Shown piece after piece: positions 15,448-20,430 of a stretch of DNA of 20,430 bases. The notes beneath the pieces are model-generated. The model saw nothing but the letters and a program-made list of their open reading frames with translations. It did no database searches and was not told the origin of the DNA. Positions within the stretch are counted from its first letter, which is position 1. Each line of letters opens with the position of its first letter. The translations under genes were made by a program, and so were the position numbers. The DNA comes from Polaromonas sp. Its GTDB lineage: Bacteria > Pseudomonadota > Gammaproteobacteria > Burkholderiales > Burkholderiaceae. The DNA lies in NCBI GenBank assembly GCA_013823505.1, contig PNMH01000069.1, forward strand, positions 1 through 20,430, read 5' to 3'.

Positions 15448-16829
15448 CCTTGCCGATCCCGCCCTCGTGGGCCCATCTGAATCTGGCGCAAGACACCGAC
15501 CGCGCCGAACTCGCCGCCCATTTCCGTGCCACTGGTGTGCGCGACGTGGAGTGCCTGTTTGCTGACGTCACCGGCTACCCGCGCGGCAAGCTCATGCCTG
15601 CTGCCAGCTTTGCTGCCGGTGGCGAGCTGCGCATCTGCCAGGCCATTCCCATGCAGTGCGTGACGGGTGAATACTCCTACGACCCGATCTTCCCCGACAG
15701 CGACCCCGACGTGCGCCTGGTGCCCGACCTGTCCACACTCAAGCCGGCGCCCTGGGCCAGCGTGCCGCGCTACCTGGCGGTGCACGACTGTGTGGAGCTC
15801 GACGGCAGCCTGTGCGAATTCGCCCCACGCTCGGTGCTCAAAAACGTGGTGGCGCGCTACCAGGCCATGGGGCTCACGCCGGTGGTGGCGCCCGAGATCG
15901 AGTTCTACCTGACCGCCGCCATGACGGACCCGGCGCAACCACTCACCGCCCCGCTGGGTCGCGGTGGCCGGCCCGAGGTGGGGCAGTCGGCCTTCAGCCT
16001 GAACGCGCTCAACGAACTGGCGCCGTTCTGGGACGCCTTTCATGCCGCCATCGACGCCCTGGGGATTCGGGCAGACACCTGGCTGCACGAAGTGGGTCCC
16101 TGCCAGTACGAGATCAACCTGCTGCACGGCGACCCGGTGGCGGTGGCCGACCAGGCCTTTCTGTTCAAGACGGCGGCGCGCGAGATCGCCCTGCAGCACG
16201 GCTTGAACGCGGTGTTCATGGCCAAGCCCCTGGCGGGTGAGGCCGGCAGCTCCATGCACCTGCACCAGAGCGTGGTGGACGCCCAAGGCAGCAACATCTT
16301 CAGCCAGGCCGACGGGTCCGCGAGCGACGCCTTTTTGCACTACATCGGCGGCTTGCAAGCCCATACGCCCGACCTCATGCTCGTCTACGCGCCCACGGTC
16401 AACTCGTACCGGCGCTATGTGAGCGGCAGCCAGGCGCCCACCAACGTGGCTTGGGGGTACGACAACCGCACCGCCGGCCTGCGGGTGCCGGTGAGCCCGC
16501 CGGCCGCGCGCCGCGTGGAAAACCGGCTGGCTGGCGCCGATGCCAACCCTTACCTGGCCATGGCCGCCACGCTGGCCGCTGGTCTGGCCGGGCTGCAGGC
16601 GCGCTGCGAACCGCGCGAGCCGGTGACCGGCAATGGTTACGACCAGCCGCGCGATCTGCCGCGAACTTTTTCAACCGCCCACGAACAAATGGCGGCGAGT
16701 TCCCATGCACCCCGCTTGTTGGGCGAGCGCTTCGTGCGCGCTTATCTGGCGGTCAAGGCACTGGAGCACGACAGCTTCTTGAACGAGATCAGCGCGTGGG
16801 AGCGCCGGTTTTTGCTGCCGCAAGTCTGA
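15444..16829 (+). CDS. Glutamine-synthetase-family ligase, gamma-glutamylpolyamine synthetase-like
   Basis: This 461-aa protein has the beta-grasp and catalytic domains of glutamine synthetase. The metal-binding EIEFYL (Glu151, Glu153), GSSMHLHQS, the NRTAGLRVP segment and NPYLAMAATLAAGL are visible. It is more like PuuA-type gamma-glutamyl ligases, which join glutamate to polyamines or other amines using ATP, than housekeeping GlnA: the adenylylation-site region (NLYDLP in GlnA) instead reads GNGYDQPRDLP. The ATG overlaps the DUF3025 stop by four bases. The amine substrate cannot be read from the sequence; other Puu-pathway genes are not nearby. Confidence 0.83.
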   Translation: MTLPIPPSWAHLNLAQDTDRAELAAHFRATGVRDVECLFADVTGYPRGKLMPAASFAAGGELRICQAIPMQCVTGEYSYDPIFPDSDPDVRLVPDLSTLKPAPWASVPRYLAVHDCVELDGSLCEFAPRSVLKNVVARYQAMGLTPVVAPEIEFYLTAAMTDPAQPLTAPLGRGGRPEVGQSAFSLNALNELAPFWDAFHAAIDALGIRADTWLHEVGPCQYEINLLHGDPVAVADQAFLFKTAAREIALQHGLNAVFMAKPLAGEAGSSMHLHQSVVDAQGSNIFSQADGSASDAFLHYIGGLQAHTPDLMLVYAPTVNSYRRYVSGSQAPTNVAWGYDNRTAGLRVPVSPPAARRVENRLAGADANPYLAMAATLAAGLAGLQARCEPREPVTGNGYDQPRDLPRTFSTAHEQMAASSHAPRLLGERFVRAYLAVKALEHDSFLNEISAWERRFLLPQV

Positions 16830-16858
16830 AGCTGGGTGGTTGCCTGAACGCGCAGCGG

Positions 16859-16889
16859 CTTGAAGAACCGTGCAGGCGACCCCACTTAT
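16859..16889 (+). promoter_or_regulatory. Sigma-32-type heat-shock promoter for htpX
   Basis: CTTGAA (16859-16864) and CCCCACTTAT (16880-16889) are separated by 15 bases. They match the heat-shock pattern CTTGAA, 13-15 bases, CCCCATnTa at all but one or two positions. Transcription would start near 16896, giving a leader of about 28 bases that includes the GGAG at 16915-16918. htpX is a known heat-shock gene in E. coli, so pattern and gene agree. Confidence 0.68.
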
Positions 16890-16923
16890 CATCCCGTTGT
16901 CCTTGACATTCCTCGGAGTCCCC

Positions 16924-17796
16924 ATGAAACGCATCCTGCTGTTCGTCCTGACCAACGTTGCCGTGATGGCGGTGTTGCTGGTCACCACCCGCATCCTGGG
17001 CGTGGACCGCTTCCTCACGGCCAACGGCCTGAACATGACGGCGCTGGCCGGGTTCTCGCTCGTCATCGGCTTTGGCGGCGCCATCATCTCCTTGCTGATC
17101 AGCAAGCCCATGGCCAAGTTCAGCACCGGCGCGCGCGTGATCAACCAGCCGCAAACGGCCGACGAAGCCTGGATCGTGGAGACCGTGCGCCGCTTTGCCG
17201 ACAAGGCTGGCATCGGCATGCCCGAGGTCGCCATCTTCGAGGGCGCACCCAACGCGTTTGCCACCGGTGCGTTCAAGAACTCGGCGCTGGTGGCCGTGTC
17301 CACCGGTCTGCTGCAGAACATGACCAAAGAGGAAGTCGAGGCCGTGATCGGCCACGAAGTGGCCCACGTGGCCAACGGCGACATGGTCACCATGACGCTG
17401 ATCCAGGGCGTGATGAACACCTTCGTGGTGTTCCTCAGCCGCTTGATCGGCTACGCGGTGGACAGCTTCCTGCGCAGGGGTGACAGCAACTCGTCAGGCC
17501 CCGGCATCGGCTACATGGTCACCACGATCGTGATGGACATCGTGCTGGGCTTCCTGGCCGCCATCATCGTGGCCTGGTTCAGCCGCCAGCGCGAGTTCCG
17601 CGCCGACGCGGGCGCCGCCGGCCTCATGGGTCGCAAGCAGCCCATGATCAATGCGCTGGCCCGCCTGGGTGGCCTCACCCCCGGCGAGCTGCCCAAGACC
17701 ATGCAGGCACTCGGCATCACCGGTGGCCTGGGCAAGCTGTTCTCGACGCACCCGCCGATCGAAGAGCGGATCGCCGCTTTGCAGCTGCAAGGCTGA
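16924..17796 (+). CDS. htpX: Membrane zinc metalloprotease HtpX
   Basis: This 290-aa M48-family protease degrades damaged inner-membrane proteins together with FtsH in E. coli. It has two N-terminal membrane helices (about residues 4-25 and 37-60), the zinc motif HEVAH at His144-His148 with Glu145 as catalytic base, two further helices at about 155-215, and the third zinc ligand Glu224 in REFRADAGA. The ATG at 16924 has GGAG five bases upstream. Length matches the family (about 290 aa). The gene stands alone behind a sigma-32-type promoter and ends at a strong terminator. Confidence 0.96.
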   Translation: MKRILLFVLTNVAVMAVLLVTTRILGVDRFLTANGLNMTALAGFSLVIGFGGAIISLLISKPMAKFSTGARVINQPQTADEAWIVETVRRFADKAGIGMPEVAIFEGAPNAFATGAFKNSALVAVSTGLLQNMTKEEVEAVIGHEVAHVANGDMVTMTLIQGVMNTFVVFLSRLIGYAVDSFLRRGDSNSSGPGIGYMVTTIVMDIVLGFLAAIIVAWFSRQREFRADAGAAGLMGRKQPMINALARLGGLTPGELPKTMQALGITGGLGKLFSTHPPIEERIAALQLQG

Positions 17797-17810
17797 TCGG
17801 TCCTCGACCC

Positions 17811-17848
17811 ACAACAAAAAAGCGACCCTCGGGTCGCTTTTTTGTTGT
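17811..17848. terminator. Bidirectional terminator between convergent genes
   Basis: ACAACAAAAAAGCGACCC (17811-17828) is the exact reverse complement of GGGTCGCTTTTTTGTTGT (17831-17848), with the turn at CTCG. Six T residues follow the GC stem on each strand, so it can end both htpX and the convergent glycine-zipper gene. Confidence 0.93.
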
Positions 17849-17874
17849 TCGCCTGAGGCCGCAGAGGCCGGGGC

Positions 17875-18585
17875 TTACCTTCTCTCCCAGCGGTCGTGGT
17901 CGCGGTGACCGTCCCGGAAGCGGCGGTCGTCGTGCCGATAGCCCGGCCGGTAGCCGTTGATGTAGACCACGCCCGGCGACACCTGGTAGCGCGGGTAGTA
18001 CTCGGTGCCGATGGTGATGCGGGTGTTGGAGGGGTAGTACTCGGTCTGCGGGCGGTAGATCGGGGCGTTGTTGTAGACCGGTGGGGCGTAGCCGGTCGAG
18101 GGCAGGGCGTCCGCGGGTGACACGTTGAGGCGGATGTAGGGACCCGGGTCTTGCGGCATCTGCACGTTGTACTGGCGCCCGGCGTACTCGTAGACCACGT
18201 TGTAGGCCACGGTGCGGTTCTCGTAGAAGGTCTGTGTGCCGCACTGGCGGTAGGTCTCGGTGTAGGGCTGGCCGGGGCCTTCAACGCGGTTGCCGATGAT
18301 GGCGCCGCCGATGAGGCCGATCACGGTGGCCGCTGCGCGGCCGCTGCCGTTGCCGATGGCGTTGCCAGCGGCTCCGCCGGCAATGCCGCCCAGCAGGGCG
18401 CCTGCGCCCGATGGCTGGCCCTGGTAGGTCACGCGCTCATCGCTGCACATCTCGCGCGGCACGGCCACTTGCTGCACCACCGGCGTGCTGCTGATCACGC
18501 GGCCTTGCTCCTCTTGCGCATGCGCTGCACCGGCGCTGGCCAGTGCCAACAGGCTCATCACAGGGATCAAAACGGGAAACTTCAT
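17875..18585 (-). CDS. Exported glycine-zipper protein
   Basis: This 236-aa protein has a signal peptide (MKF, hydrophobic core, GAAHAQ with cleavage near residue 24) and no lipobox cysteine, so it should be released to the periplasm or outer membrane rather than lipid-anchored. Residues about 60-100 contain glycine-zipper repeats (GALLGGIAGGAAGNAIGNG, then GLIGGAIIGN), as in the 17-kDa antigen/SlyB-type outer-membrane proteins. Two cysteines, near residues 47 and 115, flank the zipper. The second half is rich in Tyr, Pro and Asn, and the last 25 residues are Arg/His/Asp-rich. AGGAG precedes the ATG at 18585. The function is unknown; an envelope-structural or stress role is inferred. Confidence 0.85.
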   Translation of the reverse strand: MKFPVLIPVMSLLALASAGAAHAQEEQGRVISSTPVVQQVAVPREMCSDERVTYQGQPSGAGALLGGIAGGAAGNAIGNGSGRAAATVIGLIGGAIIGNRVEGPGQPYTETYRQCGTQTFYENRTVAYNVVYEYAGRQYNVQMPQDPGPYIRLNVSPADALPSTGYAPPVYNNAPIYRPQTEYYPSNTRITIGTEYYPRYQVSPGVVYINGYRPGYRHDDRRFRDGHRDHDRWERR

Positions 18586-18695
18586 GTCGCACTCCTGAAG
18601 ACAACGCAGAAAGTGTGCGCCACGGAGGTCAATCCGTGATGCACGGCGTGTAAAGATTCGTCACTCTGCGGGTGATTTCACGCTCGGGCACCCGG
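18586..18695. other. Short intergenic gap between two minus-strand genes
   Basis: These 110 bases hold the ribosome binding site of the glycine-zipper gene and a small palindrome, CCGTG-ATG-CACGG (18634-18646). A minus-strand TTGACC precedes the gene, but I see no matching -10. No terminator for the upstream FAD gene is evident, so readthrough is possible. Confidence 0.4.
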
Positions 18696-20430
18696 TCAGT
18701 GGGCTTTGAGCAGATCGAGCACCAGGGCCTCGGCGACCTTGAGGCCGTCCACGCCGGCCGAGAGAATGCCGCCGGCGTATCCCGCGCCTTCGCCTGCCGG
18801 GTACAGCCCGCGCGTGTTCAGGCTCTGGAAGTCGTCGCCGCGGGTGATGCGCAGCGGCGCCGAGGTGCGGGTTTCCACGCCGGTGAGCACCGCGTCGGCC
18901 ATGTCATAGCCCTGGATCTTGCGGCCGAACACCGGCAGCGCCTCGCGCATGGCCTCGATGGCGTAGGCGGGCAGGGCGGGCGCCAGATCGCCCAGCTTCA
19001 CGCCCGGCTGGTACGACGGCACGACCTCGCCCAAGGCGCTGGACGGGCGCTTCGCCACAAAGTCGCCCACCAGCTGGCCCGGGGCCTCGTAGGTGCCGCC
19101 ACCGAGCTGGTAGGCACGCGCTTCGAGCTCGCGTTGCAGCACGATGCCGGCCAGCGGGTGGGTCTTGCCCTCGGCCGCGAGCGCGGTGGCCTGCGCTGCG
19201 TAGCGCGCGCCGTCCTGCTCACCGAAGGCAGCGGTCCACAGCGGTGCGTCCTGCGGAAAAGCCTGCGGGAAATCCGCCGGCTCGATGCCGACCACCAGGC
19301 CCGCGTTGGCGTTGCGCTCGTTGCGCGAGTACTGGCTCATGCCGTTGGTGACCACGCGCCCGGGCTCCGACGTGGCCGCCACCACCATGCCGCCGGGGCA
19401 CATGCAGAAGCTGTAGACCGCGCGGCCGTTCTTGGCGTGGTGCACCAGTTTGTAGTCGGCCGCGCCCAGCAGCGGATGACCGCTGTGGCGTCCCCAGCGC
19501 GCGCGGTCGATCACGCCCTGCGGGTGCTCGATGCGAAAGCCCACCGAGAACGGCTTGGCTTCCATGAACACACCCGCGTCCCAGAGCTGCGCGAAGGTGT
19601 CGCGCGAGCTGTGGCCCAGGGCGAACACCACGCGCTGCACCGGCATGTCGACGGTGTCGCCGCTGTTCAGGCGCCGCACCCGCAGCGAGGCGATCCGCTG
19701 CTCGCCGCCTTCATGCGCGAGGGTGAGACCGCACACGTGGTGCTGAAAGCGGATTTCGCCGCCCAGCGCGATGATCTTTTCGCGCATGGCTTCCACCACC
19801 CGCACCAGCTTGAAGGTGCCGATGTGCGGGTGCGCGGTGTACAGAATTTCGGCTGGTGCGCCCGCGTCCACGAATTCCTGCATGACCTTGCGGCCGAGGA
19901 AGCGCGGGTCCTTGATCTGGCTGTAGAGCTTGCCGTCGGAAAACAGGCCCGCGCCGCCTTCGCCGTACTGCACGTTGCTCTCGGGGTTGAGCACGTGTTT
20001 GCGCCACAGGCCCCAGGTGTCCTTGGTGCGTTCGCGCACCGGTTTGCCGCGTTCCAGCACGATGGGCCTGAAGCCCATTTGCGCCAAAGCCAGCGCCGTG
20101 AACAGGCCGCAGGGGCCCAGGCCCACCACCACCGGGCGCTCGTGCTCGTTGGCCGGCCAGCCGGCGGGTGCCTGGCCGGGTGGGTGCCAGGCCATGTCGG
20201 GCGTGGGCTGGATGTGGGGATTGCCCGCGTGTTGCGCCAGCAGGGCGGCTGTTTGCGCGGGTTCTGCCAGCGTCACGTCGACGATGTAGACCGCGAGAAG
20301 GTCGGCCTTGCGGGCGTCGAAACTGCGTTTGAAGACCCGCAGCTGCGCGATGGCCGAGCTGGGCACGGCGAGCGCAGCGGCCGCCAGCCGGGTCAGGGCT
20401 TCCACCGGGTGCGGCGGTGGTTCGCGGTCG
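18696..20430 (-). CDS. FAD-dependent dehydrogenase, COG2509 type (5' end cut off)
   Basis: At least 577 residues are visible, and the frame stays open to the window edge with codons reading DREPPPHPVEALTRL. The true start therefore lies outside and the GTG at 20405 is not the start. After an N-terminal ferredoxin-like region of about 95 residues comes the FAD-binding motif VVVGLGPCGLFTALALAQMG. SNVQYGEGGAGLFSDGKLYS and the C-terminal GLYPAGEGAGYAGGILSAG are strong family markers. These proteins are annotated as uncharacterised NAD(P)/FAD-dependent oxidoreductases; I know of no firm substrate. FCMCPGG is a conserved cysteine-containing motif worth noting. The gene is not obviously linked to the glycine-zipper gene. 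Confidence 0.88.
   Translation of the reverse strand, partial: DREPPPHPVEALTRLAAAALAVPSSAIAQLRVFKRSFDARKADLLAVYIVDVTLAEPAQTAALLAQHAGNPHIQPTPDMAWHPPGQAPAGWPANEHERPVVVGLGPCGLFTALALAQMGFRPIVLERGKPVRERTKDTWGLWRKHVLNPESNVQYGEGGAGLFSDGKLYSQIKDPRFLGRKVMQEFVDAGAPAEILYTAHPHIGTFKLVRVVEAMREKIIALGGEIRFQHHVCGLTLAHEGGEQRIASLRVRRLNSGDTVDMPVQRVVFALGHSSRDTFAQLWDAGVFMEAKPFSVGFRIEHPQGVIDRARWGRHSGHPLLGAADYKLVHHAKNGRAVYSFCMCPGGMVVAATSEPGRVVTNGMSQYSRNERNANAGLVVGIEPADFPQAFPQDAPLWTAAFGEQDGARYAAQATALAAEGKTHPLAGIVLQRELEARAYQLGGGTYEAPGQLVGDFVAKRPSSALGEVVPSYQPGVKLGDLAPALPAYAIEAMREALPVFGRKIQGYDMADAVLTGVETRTSAPLRITRGDDFQSLNTRGLYPAGEGAGYAGGILSAGVDGLKVAEALVLDLLKAH

Noticed and set aside
16902..16927. A second heat-shock-like match, CTTGACA with CCCCATGA, overlapping the htpX start codon
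   Set aside because: Transcription from it would begin inside the gene, after the start codon; the upstream match at 16859-16889 is properly placed.
20403..20405. GTG at 20405 as the start of the FAD-dependent dehydrogenase
   Set aside because: The frame remains open to the window edge with family-like residues, so the gene simply continues outside.

Overview
The window is GC-rich, densely coded DNA. Its gene content points to a betaproteobacterium of the Burkholderiales, most likely a Comamonadaceae member such as a Hydrogenophaga or Acidovorax relative. This placement is inference from gene families, a phasin with a histone-like tail, codon usage and a dispersed repeat type I associate with that family. 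No RNA genes, CRISPR array, insertion sequence or phage gene could be supported.

Layout. 1-92 (-): the first codons of a YciA-like acyl-CoA thioesterase, divergent from 127-1995 (+), an Atm1-type ABC exporter. 1996-2555: a long nested inverted repeat with two very strong hairpins, lying between convergent genes. 2556-4541 (-): a two-domain short-chain dehydrogenase closely resembling the 661-aa alcohol-forming fatty acyl-CoA reductase of Marinobacter. 4748-8145 (+): a PhaF/PhaI-like phasin and its terminator, then a patatin-like lipase, a PhaD-like TetR regulator and a helical, TPR-like protein. 8168-13599 (+): a HypT-like LysR regulator, then a complete GltIJKL-type glutamate/aspartate ABC importer and a second, paralogous binding protein. 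13628-16829 (+): pyrC, a DUF3025 gene and a glutamine-synthetase-family gene, joined by 1-nt and 4-nt overlaps. 16924-17796 (+): htpX behind a good sigma-32-type promoter, ending in a terminator shared with the convergent gene 17875-18585 (-), an exported glycine-zipper protein. 18696-20430 (-): a FAD-dependent dehydrogenase of the COG2509 type, cut by the window edge.

How the genes fit together. The left half looks like acyl-CoA and storage-lipid metabolism: thioesterase, fatty acyl-CoA reductase, phasin, patatin and a PhaD-like regulator, which in pseudomonads controls polyhydroxyalkanoate genes. The middle is acidic amino-acid uptake with its own probable regulator, followed by pyrimidine synthesis and a gamma-glutamyl ligase candidate. 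The right end is envelope maintenance and unassigned redox chemistry.

The most interesting observations are the inverted repeat, whose two hairpins differ by compensated base pairs; the wax-type acyl-CoA reductase beside PHA-type genes; the PhaD-like regulator separated from any PHA synthase; apparent leaderless starts on three genes; the coupled DUF3025/glutamine-synthetase-like pair; and possible alternative RNA pairings between gltI and gltJ. I did not find a clearly new multi-gene system. The repeat element and the lipid cluster are the best candidates for follow-up.
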